The position numbers were made by a program, and so were the translations under genes. From Paracoccus spongiarum (lineage in GTDB: Bacteria; Pseudomonadota; Alphaproteobacteria; Rhodobacterales; Rhodobacteraceae), in the NCBI RefSeq assembly GCF_030732095.1, contig NZ_JAVAMQ010000003.1, forward strand, positions 1-64,000: a stretch of 64,000 nt of DNA, written 5' to 3'. Of the stretch, positions 1-9,200 are shown one piece after another. Under the pieces are notes generated by a model. That model ran no database searches and had not been told where the DNA came from. It was given only the letters and a program-made list of their open reading frames with translations. How positions within the stretch are numbered: position 1 is the first letter of the stretch; each line of letters begins with the position of its first letter.

Positions 1-651
1 TAGGCGTGCCGACGTTGCCACACGAACTTGAGAATGGATCAGATTGATGTGGCTTCCGGTGCCCTTGTCATGTGACGGGACGCAGATGTTGTCGAAGATA
101 CAAGGCAGGCACCGTTCTCACGTCAGCGAACGTCCGACCTCGGTCGTTTCTCCGGAGAAGCCACCGGCATCGAAGTGTTCAGGTTGCCAGCCTGAAAAGC
201 GCTGGGATTTCAGTAGATTAAAAACTCTGCACCAAATCGGCGCAGTCAACAGCTTCAGAGAATTTGGGCGTTAGAGAACGGTATTCGGGCCGTTTTCGCT
301 TATCGAGGTGAATAGCCCAACCGCTACAACCCTCGAAAACAAAAAGAAAATCCGGTCGCGGCTGGATCGGGAGAACACTTTCGCGAGGGCAAGTGGCGGA
401 GGAGGTGCGCTTTCAACCGGACCGTCTCCTGTGACCCTTGAGGAAGCTCCGGCAGGATTACGTGTCCTAAGATGTTCTGACGGAAATTGCGTGATCTGAC
501 ATGGCCTTACCCTAAAACTCGCGCCTGCGCGGACCGTCCGATAGGCCCCGCCCGCAACGCGCATCTTCCCGCAACACACTGACTTGAATACGTTTTCTTT
601 CTACGCATTCGTTGTCGCGCGACCACGGAGGTCGTTCGAAAGGAAACGAAA
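1..651. other. Left flank with no recognisable gene
   Basis: I see no convincing coding sequence here. The short open frames lack recognisable motifs and plausible ribosome binding sites. The only structure I can support is a 14-bp copy at 389-402 of a sequence that recurs at 22148. The segment ends in the promoter and leader region of the first helix-turn-helix gene. It may be eroded mobile-element DNA, but nothing in it is diagnostic. Confidence 0.5.
389..402. repeat. Putative left att-like direct repeat
   Basis: The 14 bases gcaagtggcggagg are identical to 22148-22161. Read on the minus strand they end in CCTCCGCCA, which is what the 3' end of an alphaproteobacterial tRNA-Ser looks like. 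The repeats bracket the DISARM operon, a phage fragment and the first recombinase, a span of about 21.8 kb. This copy has no clear tRNA T-arm beside it, so an attachment-site role is inference. Confidence 0.35.
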
Positions 652-852
652 ATGCGAGAAATTTGCCTCAGTCAAATCGATCTGGCGGCCCGATGGAGAA
701 TTAGCCCGAGGACACTTGAGCGGTGGCGGTGGACTGGCGAAGGACCGAGCTTCATGAAGCTCGGCGGACGCGTGATCTACCGCCTCGAAGATGTGCTGGC
801 GTTCGAAAATCAAGAATTGCGCGACTTGGAGGAGATAAAGGCCGGACGCTGA
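652..852 (+). CDS. Small helix-turn-helix protein, AlpA/excisionase-like (copy 1)
   Basis: A 66-residue protein that is essentially one winged-helix domain of the MerR/excisionase (HTH_17) type. The recognition region reads AARWRISPRTLERWR, followed by a wing around GGRVIYRLEDVLAFE. Such proteins bind short DNA sites and act as excision factors or local repressors. The ATG is preceded by the purine-rich stretch cgaaaggaaac, which recurs before the next gene. The closest relative in the window is the paralogue at 955-1155, so the pair looks like a tandem duplication. It lies just outside the defence operon and may regulate the element. The target is unknown. Confidence 0.75.
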   Translation: MREICLSQIDLAARWRISPRTLERWRWTGEGPSFMKLGGRVIYRLEDVLAFENQELRDLEEIKAGR

Positions 853-954
853 ATCCAGCGCGGGCATCGTCAGCAAAACCCTGCGCGAAGCTTCGTATCG
901 GACGCGCAGGGAATTCGCATTTCGGCCGTTAAGGTCGCACGAAAGGAAACAAAA

Positions 955-1155
955 ATGTTTGACACACGTCTGACCCAAATCGAGCTGGCAGCACGATGGA
1001 GGATCAGCCACAGGACCCTCGAATACTGGCGCTCTCTTGGTGACGGGCCTCGCTTCATCAAGATCGGACGCCGCGTTATCTACCGGATGGAGGATGTCGT
1101 GGCATTCGAAAATCGGGAGCTGAGCGAGATCGCATCGGACAAGGCCGGGGGCTGA
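955..1155 (+). CDS. Small helix-turn-helix protein, AlpA/excisionase-like (copy 2)
   Basis: A 66-residue paralogue of the preceding gene. It has the same single HTH_17 domain (AARWRISHRTLEYWR, then GRRVIYRMEDVVAFE). Differences are concentrated in the first ten and last ten residues and in a few recognition-helix positions, so the two may bind related but distinct sites. The leader copies that of the first gene (gtcg, two variable bases, cgaaaggaaac), showing that the duplicated unit included the ribosome binding region. A 284-bp gap without a clear gene separates it from the third HTH gene. The role is inferred from the fold only. Confidence 0.75.
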   Translation: MFDTRLTQIELAARWRISHRTLEYWRSLGDGPRFIKIGRRVIYRMEDVVAFENRELSEIASDKAGG

Positions 1156-1439
1156 ACCATACCGATTGCCTGACACCCCCTGTGCGCCAAGACCAGCACA
1201 GCACGGCCAATGCAGGGTACATCGCACTGCCGCGCCACCTTCCACGAGGCACAGGGCGCGCTGGTCGATCCCAGCATGCCTTCTTCACCGCGAGTGCCGA
1301 CGCCGGGCACATCTTCAGCGAAAGCTTGAGCGCAAGCACAGCAAAACAGGTCTAATCCGACTAAATCCGGTTTACTCGGCCAACGGAGGGTGTAAAGATT
1401 GTGCTCAAATACGCTGGCTGCACTTGGAAGGGCCGCACC

Positions 1440-1628
1440 ATGACTGATCGCTGGCTCTCCGTCGAGGAGATCGCTGATTATCTCGGTGTCAGCAAAGATA
1501 CTGTATACGGGTGGATTTCCAAGCGCGAGATGCCAGCGCACAAGGTCGGTCGACTTTGGAAATTCAAGACCGACGAAATCGACGAATGGGTCAGAAACGG
1601 AAAGGCCGCCGACGACCTAAGCGCCTGA
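1440..1628 (+). CDS. Helix-turn-helix protein heading the DISARM operon
   Basis: A 62-residue excisionase-family (HTH_17) DNA-binding protein. The motif runs LSVEEIADYLGVSKDTVYGW and continues into KREMPAHKVGRLWKFKTDEIDEW. I chose the ATG at 1440 because GGAAGGG lies seven bases upstream and the family normally begins at the LSVEEIA segment. Only 30 bp separate it from the methyltransferase, so it is probably the first gene of the operon and a candidate autoregulator. Small HTH genes often precede restriction or defence operons, where they time methylase and nuclease expression. Nothing in the sequence proves that here. Confidence 0.8.
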   Translation: MTDRWLSVEEIADYLGVSKDTVYGWISKREMPAHKVGRLWKFKTDEIDEWVRNGKAADDLSA

Positions 1629-1658
1629 TCACAAACCAGGCGAAAAGTGAGAAGATGA

Positions 1659-2753
1659 ATGAAGGACGTTACTTGCATTGACCTTTTTTGCGGTGCCGGT
1701 GGATTGACCCACGGCCTCCAGAAAGAGGGCATCAATGTCGTAGCTGGCGTCGACATCGAGGAAAGTTGCCGACACCCTTTCCAGTTCAATAATGATGCCA
1801 TTTTCATCAAAGAGGACATCAGCAAGGTGTCCGGTGCGAGACTCGACGAGCTTTTCGGAAATGGCGGGGTAAAGGTCCTTGCCGGATGTGCCCCATGTCA
1901 GCCCTTCTCTACATATTCGCAGAGGTACGACGTGCTCAGCAGCCCACGCTGGGGGCTTCTCTATCAGTTCGACCGACTGGTGAAAGAGACGCGTCCAGAC
2001 ATCGTTACCATGGAGAATGTCCCGACCGTTGCGAAACACGCCGTCTTCGACGATTTCTCAGCTTCGCTCGAAAGTCAGGGATACTTCGTTCATAGAGAGG
2101 TCATTGACTGCATCAAATACGGCCTTCCCCAGACGAGGCGACGCATGGTCTTGCTTGCTTCAAAACTTGGGCCCATTCGCACCGCCGCACCTGATCTGGA
2201 ACATGCGCGAAGTGTACGTGATGCAATTGGAGATCTGCCGCCGATTTCCCATGGCGAGAGTTACGCCGCAGACCCGTTACATACCGCATCGCGGCTGTCG
2301 CCGCTAAACGTCGAACGTATTCGTGCTTCCAAGCCCGGCGGTTCTTGGCGTGATTGGCCAGAGCATCTGGTCGCCGCGTGTCATAAGAAAGATAGCGGCA
2401 AGACGTACCCTGGCGTTTACGGCAGGATGGAGTGGGACAACCCTGCGCCGACTCTGACTACTCAATATTACGGGTTCGGGAACGGACGATTTGGGCACCC
2501 GGACCAAGACAGAGCAATTTCATTGAGAGAGGGCGCGATCCTCCAAGGCTTCCCTACGACCTATTCATTCGTGCCTGAAGGCGAGCCTATTCATTTTAAA
2601 TCCTTGGGTCGAATGATTGGAAACGCTGTCCCAGTAACCTTGGGCGAAGTGATTGGGCGAAGCATCATTGCCCATCTTCAGCAATTTTCTGATGCCGACC
2701 TGAATTCGGAAAGTCTATCGATCAATGGCGAATGCAAGCCCCTCGTCGCCTGA
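1659..2753 (+). CDS. DNA (cytosine-5-)-methyltransferase
   Basis: A 364-residue C5-cytosine methyltransferase of the Dcm/M.HhaI class. Visible motifs in order: SAM-binding DLFCGAGGLTHG near residue 8; the catalytic Cys in APCQPFS near residue 78; ENV in motif VI near residue 118; QTRRR in motif VIII near residue 158; and the C-terminal motif X region around GNAVPV. It should modify one strand-symmetric site in the host genome. Its 3' end overlaps the Vsr gene by 29 bp, the usual Dcm-Vsr arrangement. The canonical class 1 DISARM core uses only the adenine methylase, whereas a cytosine methylase (drmMII) marks class 2. Its presence beside drmMI is therefore unusual. The target sequence cannot be read from the protein. 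Confidence 0.92.
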   Translation: MKDVTCIDLFCGAGGLTHGLQKEGINVVAGVDIEESCRHPFQFNNDAIFIKEDISKVSGARLDELFGNGGVKVLAGCAPCQPFSTYSQRYDVLSSPRWGLLYQFDRLVKETRPDIVTMENVPTVAKHAVFDDFSASLESQGYFVHREVIDCIKYGLPQTRRRMVLLASKLGPIRTAAPDLEHARSVRDAIGDLPPISHGESYAADPLHTASRLSPLNVERIRASKPGGSWRDWPEHLVAACHKKDSGKTYPGVYGRMEWDNPAPTLTTQYYGFGNGRFGHPDQDRAISLREGAILQGFPTTYSFVPEGEPIHFKSLGRMIGNAVPVTLGEVIGRSIIAHLQQFSDADLNSESLSINGECKPLVA

Positions 2754-3159
2754 GGCCAGCCGTAGAATGGCGCGCGTGCGGCAAAAGGGCACGCGAGCGG
2801 AGCTGAATCTCCGCAAGGCTCTGCATGCCCAAGGCCTGCGTTATCGGCTCCATGTTCCACTTCTGGCGAAGCCCAGACGCATCGCAGATATCGTGTTTCC
2901 TGCGACCAAGATTGCCGTGTTCGTCGATGGATGCTTTTGGCACGGGTGTCCCGAGCATGCCTCTTGGCCTAAGAGCAACGCCGATTTCTGGCGCCAGAAA
3001 ATCGAAACCAATCGCTCACGGGACGCAGACACTGACCAACGGCTGCAGGCTCTTGGGTGGGAGTCGGTTCGCATCTGGGAGCATGAAGATGTCAACCACG
3101 CCGCGAGCCGCATTGCAGAACTCGTACGCGCACGCAGAAAGAATGGGGCCCAACCATGA
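2725..3159 (+). CDS. vsr: Very short patch repair (Vsr-type) endonuclease
   Basis: A 144-residue endonuclease matching the Vsr family over its whole length. It has the N-terminal MARVRQKGTRAELNLRKAL segment, an acidic metal ligand in IADIVF, the zinc/active-site stretch GCFWHGCPEH, and the C-terminal LGWESVRIWEHE. Vsr nicks 5' of T in T:G mismatches that arise when 5-methylcytosine deaminates, so it is the natural partner of the upstream methyltransferase. The ATG at 2725 lies inside the methylase gene. A later ATG at 2767 would remove 14 residues and is possible. The stop overlaps the drmD start (ATGA), which ties it to the DISARM operon. A restriction role is conceivable but not shown. Confidence 0.88.
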   Translation: MANASPSSPEASRRMARVRQKGTRAELNLRKALHAQGLRYRLHVPLLAKPRRIADIVFPATKIAVFVDGCFWHGCPEHASWPKSNADFWRQKIETNRSRDADTDQRLQALGWESVRIWEHEDVNHAASRIAELVRARRKNGAQP

Positions 3160-6100
3160 CCATGACAGCAGACGAATTGATGGCCGCGGTAGCTCACTCT
3201 GCTGCGCCGGAACCGGGCCAGCTCGTCGAGGCTCGTCGTCGCCAATGGATGGTCTCGGAAGTCAACGGCGGGTCGGTCGCACCCGGTTTGCCCAAACGGC
3301 ATCTCGTCCGGTTGGCCTCCATCGACGAGGATGCGCTCGGCGAAGAGATTGAGGTCCTCTGGGAGCTCGAGCCAGGAGCTCATGTCATCGAGAGGGCCGG
3401 TTTGCCTCGCTTGACCGGCTTGGACGACCCTTCGACACTGCAAGCCTTCCTTGATGCAGTCGTATGGGGTGCCGCGACGAACGCTGATCGCGGCTATTTG
3501 CAGGCCCCATTCCGCAGCGGTGTAAGCATCGAAGATTACCAACTGGATCCGCTCGTGCGAGCAATCGACATGGCGCGCACCAATCTTCTGATCGCCGACG
3601 ACGTCGGCCTCGGCAAGACCATTGAGGCCGGGCTCGTCATTCAAGAGATGCTCCTGCGTCACCGCGCCCGCACGGTCCTCGTGCTTTGCCCTGCCTCCTT
3701 GCAGGAAAAGTGGCGAGTCGAGATGCAGGAGAAGTTCGGGCTCGAGTTCCGGATCGTCGATACTGACTATGTCAAGCGTTTGCGCCGCGAGCGCGGTCTC
3801 CACGCTAATCCGTGGACGTCTTTTCCCCGTCTGATCACCTCAATGGACTGGGCCAAACAGGGCGAAGGATTGCGCCTTCTGCGGGACGCACTGCCCCCGC
3901 ATGTGAGCCATCCCAGGAAGTTCGACCTGCTCATCATCGACGAGGCTCACAACGTCGCCCCGACCGTCGGCCGTTATGCCGTCGAAAGCCTCAGGACGCG
4001 GCTTGTTCGTCTGGCCGCGCCACACTTCCAACACAAGCTGTTTCTCACGGCCACGCCGCATGACGGCTATACTGAATCCTTCACCGCGCTCCTCGAGCTT
4101 CTCGACGATCAGAGGTTCGCGAGAAATGTCCTTCCGAGTGACCCCCAGTTGACCCGCGTTATGGTCCGTCGACTAAAGAGCGATCTGGTCGACGCCAACG
4201 GCAAGCGCATCTATCCCGAGCGGAAACTTGAGGCATTGCCGTTAGAATATGAGGGCGACGAGAGGAATGCCCGGAGCCAACTCGACGCATACATCAAGAG
4301 CCGCGAAGGCGGTGCTGATGGAGGACGGGCCGTCGATCACTTCGTACACCAGTTGCTGCGCAAGCGCCTATCATCATCTCCTGCTGCGTTCGCGGCCACG
4401 CTGGAGCGGCATATAGCGACGATCGAAGGTCGCTCGGTTAGCGACCGCAGCCAGAAAAAATTCGATGACCGCATTCTTCGGCGAGCGATAGCTAAGACCG
4501 AAGAGGACTACGCGGACGACGCGCAGCGCGACGCCGCCGAGGCGGAAGCGATCGAGGAAGCAGGCAAGCACGTCCGGCCACCGACCGACGAAGAACGCCG
4601 GATGCTCGACCGGCTGCGATCCTGGGCTCAGCAGGCGGCTCGTCGGTCCGACGCCAAGGCCGCCGCCGTACTGGATTGGCTGGCCAGTCACCTGAAGGAC
4701 GGTGACAGATGGACGAATGAGCGGGTGATTCTGTTCACGGAGTATCGCGCCACTCAGCAGTGGATGCAGGAGATCCTCGCATCGAACGGCTTCGGGGGCG
4801 ATAGGTTGGCTCTCATCTATGGCGGCATGGACCCAAAAGAACGCGAGAGCGTGAAGGCCGCGTTCCAAGCGAACCCCTCGGAATCCCCGGTCAGGATTTT
4901 GCTGGCGACTGATGCTGCATCAGAAGGCATCGACCTCCAGAACCATTGCCATCTGATGATCCACCTCGAAATCCCATACAACCCGAATGTAATGGAACAG
5001 CGGAACGGCCGCATCGACCGCCATGGGCAACGCGCCGGCGAAGTCGTCATATGGCATCCGGTAGATGCCGAAGGCAGCCAAGGCGACGACATCCTGCGCG
5101 CGCTCCGCAAGCTGGATGCGATGCGCGCCGACATGGGCAGCGTAAATCCAGTCATTGCGCCGCAACTACCTGATTTGCTTGAAGGACGCCGTCGTGACCT
5201 GGATACGAGGGAAGCCGAAATACGCATGGAGAAGTCTCGCCGTTTCGTGAAGGCTGAACGCGATCTTCGCGATCGTGTGGCAAAACTCCACGAACGGCTG
5301 AGCGAGACTCGACGTGAACAAAGCCTCGTGCCCGACCACATTCAGCGCGCCGTCAACACCGCACTTCGTCTTGCGGACAAACCTGACCTGGAACCCGTTT
5401 CCCTGGCGGGCGCTCCGGATGGCACGGTTTTCCGAATGCCGCCCCTCTCGGGTTCCTGGTCCCGTTGCCTTGAGGGGCTAGAACACCCGTATACACAGAA
5501 GGTCCGCCCCATCACCTTCGACCACGATGTGGCCAAGGGACGAGATGACGTCGTCCTCATTCACCTCAACCATCGACTTGTTCAGATGAGCCTGCGGCTC
5601 TTGCGCGCGGAAATCTGGGCGCGTGACGACATAAAGAAGCTCCACCGGGCAACCGTACGCTCTCTTCCGGATGGGGAAATCGAAGGACCAGCCGTGGTGG
5701 TGATGTCCCGGCTCGTCGTGACCGGCGGGAACCATCACCGCCTGCACGAGGAGCTCACGGAGGCTGGCGGGTATATGCGTGATACCGGTTTCCGACGTGA
5801 GGGGGTCACGGAAGTCCGGCGTTGGCTCGAACATTCTCAGCCTGCGGCACTGTCGGATGCAACATTCGACGCCTTGAGGACACGTTTCGACAAGCAGCGT
5901 GATAACATTTTGGCGGCCGTCGATGCTCGATCCAAGGACCGTCTCCGTTTTCTGGTGAACACGATCGAGACCCGCAAGCGCAAGGAAGCCGAGGACATCC
6001 GCCAAGTTCTGGATGACCTCGAAAAGGCGCTGAAAACCGAGATCGCCGCAGAGCAAATACCCGTCCAGCTCTCACTTTTCTCAGAAGACGAACGGACGCA

Positions 6101-6272
6101 GCTCAAGCGCGACCTTGCAGCCCTGGAAGCACGCTTGGCCAGAATCCCGAACGAGCGCGAGCAGGAGCTGAAGGCGATTGAGGAACGGCATTCCAATGCC
6201 GTCGACCATACGTTCCCCGTGGCCGTCGTGCTGCTGGTTCCGGATTCCCTCGCGACGGAGAAGCGCAGATGA
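3156..6272 (+). CDS. drmD: DISARM SNF2-like helicase DrmD
   Basis: A 1038-residue superfamily 2 ATPase of the SNF2/RapA type, the hallmark of class 1 DISARM. The first RecA lobe shows Walker A GLGKT near residue 150, DEAH near residue 261 and TATPHDG near residue 296. A long charged insertion follows at about 380-480. The second lobe contains ATDAASEGIDLQ and RNGRIDRHGQ near residue 616. A coiled-coil-rich C-terminal third includes a KRKEAEDIRQVL segment. It probably translocates on incoming DNA together with DrmA. Its start overlaps the Vsr stop and its stop overlaps drmMI, both as ATGA, so translation is coupled. No motif appears damaged. Confidence 0.92.
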   Translation: MTMTADELMAAVAHSAAPEPGQLVEARRRQWMVSEVNGGSVAPGLPKRHLVRLASIDEDALGEEIEVLWELEPGAHVIERAGLPRLTGLDDPSTLQAFLDAVVWGAATNADRGYLQAPFRSGVSIEDYQLDPLVRAIDMARTNLLIADDVGLGKTIEAGLVIQEMLLRHRARTVLVLCPASLQEKWRVEMQEKFGLEFRIVDTDYVKRLRRERGLHANPWTSFPRLITSMDWAKQGEGLRLLRDALPPHVSHPRKFDLLIIDEAHNVAPTVGRYAVESLRTRLVRLAAPHFQHKLFLTATPHDGYTESFTALLELLDDQRFARNVLPSDPQLTRVMVRRLKSDLVDANGKRIYPERKLEALPLEYEGDERNARSQLDAYIKSREGGADGGRAVDHFVHQLLRKRLSSSPAAFAATLERHIATIEGRSVSDRSQKKFDDRILRRAIAKTEEDYADDAQRDAAEAEAIEEAGKHVRPPTDEERRMLDRLRSWAQQAARRSDAKAAAVLDWLASHLKDGDRWTNERVILFTEYRATQQWMQEILASNGFGGDRLALIYGGMDPKERESVKAAFQANPSESPVRILLATDAASEGIDLQNHCHLMIHLEIPYNPNVMEQRNGRIDRHGQRAGEVVIWHPVDAEGSQGDDILRALRKLDAMRADMGSVNPVIAPQLPDLLEGRRRDLDTREAEIRMEKSRRFVKAERDLRDRVAKLHERLSETRREQSLVPDHIQRAVNTALRLADKPDLEPVSLAGAPDGTVFRMPPLSGSWSRCLEGLEHPYTQKVRPITFDHDVAKGRDDVVLIHLNHRLVQMSLRLLRAEIWARDDIKKLHRATVRSLPDGEIEGPAVVVMSRLVVTGGNHHRLHEELTEAGGYMRDTGFRREGVTEVRRWLEHSQPAALSDATFDALRTRFDKQRDNILAAVDARSKDRLRFLVNTIETRKRKEAEDIRQVLDDLEKALKTEIAAEQIPVQLSLFSEDERTQLKRDLAALEARLARIPNEREQELKAIEERHSNAVDHTFPVAVVLLVPDSLATEKRR

Positions 6273-9200
6273 GCAACGATCACGAATGGCTGAACCTGAT
6301 CGAAGTATCAGGGCCCTTCCTCGCGGTGCCCGTGCTGCGCGACGTCTTTCCTCAAGGCCTCGAGGCGCTGTCCTCGGGACGGCCTCAGCGACTTCGTCGC
6401 ACCTACGAGGAATGGCGTGATGCCGTCGACACAGACGATCTCGACCTTTCCGCGCTGCACGCGGCCTGGATAGATGATGTGCTGATAAATGCGCTCGAGA
6501 TGGACGAGACGGTCCTTCGCAGGGGGGGGGCGCTGCCCGAGCAGCTGACTGTCTCGTTGCCAGAACACGGGGTCAAAGTCGCGCCCGATCTGGCTATCGT
6601 GAACCCCACGAACTCCGACGAGCCGCTCCTGCTCATCCAAGTTTATGGACCCGATACTGATCTTGATGCGACGCGCCGCTTCGATGGCTTGGCGATTACC
6701 CCGGCCGATCGAATGGTCGCTCTACTCCGGGCGACTGGATGTCCAACTGGCGTCGTCACCAATGGCGAGCGCTGGATGCTCGTCCACGCGCCCGTAGGCG
6801 CCGTGGCAAGCTTCGCGAGCTGGTACGCGCGCCTTTGGGGTCAGGAACCGGAAACGTTGCGGGCATTCGTCAGCCTGCTGGGCGTCCGCCGCTTCTTCGG
6901 CCCCGACGACGGCAAGCTTCCGGCACTCTATGAAAGATCCCTGAAGCATCAGGATGACGTCACCGAAGCGCTAGGAGAACAAGTCCGCCGCGCCGTCGAA
7001 GTGCTCGTCCAGGCTCTCGACCGCGCCGACCAGGACCGAAATCGCGAACTCTTGCGTGACGTCGATCCGCGAGAGCTCTATGAGGCCGGCCTGACCGTGA
7101 TGATGCGGCTCGTGTTCTTGCTGGCTGCCGAGGAACGCGCCCTACTGCTGCTCGGCGACCCGCGTTACGACGCCTTCTACGCCATCTCCAGCCTCCGGAT
7201 GCAGTTGCGCGCGGACTCCGAGGAAATCCTTGAGCGCCGTCGGTCCGCGTGGTCACGGCTGCTCGCTCTGTTTCGCGGCGTGTATGGCGGGATCGATCAC
7301 CCGACCCTGCAGCTACCGGCGCTCGGAGGTTCACTATTCGACCCAGATCGCTATCCTTTCCTCGAAGGGCGGAAGAAGGGCACGAGTTGGCGAAGCGATC
7401 CGGCCGAACCACTGCCGATCGACGATCGCACCGTTCTCCTGCTGTTGGACGCGATCCAGATCTTCGAAGGTCGCACGCTGTCCTACCGCGCGCTCGACGT
7501 GGAACAGATCGGGCATGTCTACGAGGGTCTCCTCGAGCGCACTGTGAAGCGCGTCGATGACGTCACACTCGAACTCGATAGCGGATCGAAGGCGAAGAGC
7601 CCGCGTGTGACGCTCGGCGAAATGGAGTCGGCGCGACTCGATGGCGCTGTCAAAGTGGCCGAACTGCTCAAGGAGCGGAGCGAACGATCGGAGTCCGCCA
7701 TCCGCAACGCCCTCGATCGGACGGCCGACGACCGCCTTTCCGCACGTCTGCTCAGCGTATGTCGTGGTGACGTTGGTCTGCGCGACCGCATTCTACCTTA
7801 TGCCCCCCTGCTGCGGACCGATCCCTGGGGCTATCCGCTCGTGCACCACAAGGGCGCGTTCGTCGTGGTCCTCGGTGCCGACCGGCGCGAGAGCGGCACG
7901 CACTACACGCCCAAGAGCCTGACCGAGAAGATCGTCGCAGAAACGCTGACTCCGGTTGCCTACCGCGGCCCGGCCGAAGGCAAGGCGCCCGAGGACTGGG
8001 AACTCAAGAGCGCCGAAGACCTGCTGGATCTCAAGATATGCGACCCTGCGATGGGGTCCGGGGCCTTCCTGGTGCAGGCGTGCCGTTGGCTCTCCGACCG
8101 CTTGGTCGAGGCCTGGGCGGCGGCCGAGGCCGACGGCAAGCGGATCGACAGCGAAGGACGCATCTTCGATGATGCGACCGAGGGGTTCGACCCGCTGTCG
8201 CAGGACGTCGAGGAACGCGCGATCGTCGCACGTCGCCTCGTGGCGGAACGCTGCCTCTACGGCGTCGACAAGAACCCGCTCGCCGTGGAACTCGCCAAGC
8301 TCTCGCTATGGCTCACCACCATGTCCAAGGGGCGGCCCTTCGGCTTCCTCGACCACAACCTGCGCAGCGGTGACAGCCTCCTCGGGATCCATGACATCCG
8401 GCAACTGACCGAACTCAGCATGGCCCCGAAAGGGTCGAAGCAGCTCAAGTTGTTCGGGCGGAGCATTCAGGCTGCCGTGGAGAAGGCCATCGAATTGCGC
8501 ACCCGCCTGCGCTCCATCCCCATCCGGGACATCGGGGATGTGGATGCGATGGCCGCGCTCGATGCCGAGTCACGACGCGCGCTTCTCTTGCCGCAGGTCG
8601 TGGCCGATGCCTTCGTCGGGATCATTCTGGCAGAAACGCGTGCGACCGAACGCGCAGACCGACTGCAGGCAGTTGAGGCCTTGGCCGACGCGTCAGCAAA
8701 CGGGACCGAAGCCGCAGTTGACCGTCTTCGTCGCGATGCGATGACGGACCTACGCATTGATGCGCCGGATGACCGCCCCCGCGATCCGTTCCACTGGCCG
8801 CTTCAATTCCCAGAGGTCTTCGGCGATCAACGGGCCGGCTTCGATGCGTTAATCGGAAATCCCCCGTTCCTTGGAGGTCGTCGGATAACGGGTGCGCTTG
8901 GAACTGCATTTAGAAGTTGGCTTGTGGGAGTTATTGCCGACGGTCGAAGAGGCTCTGCAGACCTATCTGCATATTTTTTCCTTCGTTCGTGGAATTTGAT
9001 GCGGGAGGGCGGAGCATTTGGATTACTCGCGGTAAACACGATCTCCGAAGGAGATACGCGACAGGTCGGCCTGGAGGAGATGGTTAGAAACGGGGCTGTT
9101 GTTTACGCAGCCTATCCGAACGAGCCTTGGCCGGGAGCGGCATCTGTCGCCACCAGCCGCGTTCACGTTGCCAAAGGGCATTGGGATTCGCAGAAAACTC

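Noticed and set aside
2725..3159. Vsr gene as a stand-alone restriction nuclease
   Set aside because: All conserved Vsr residues and the overlap with a C5-methylase fit mismatch repair. A restriction role needs experimental support.
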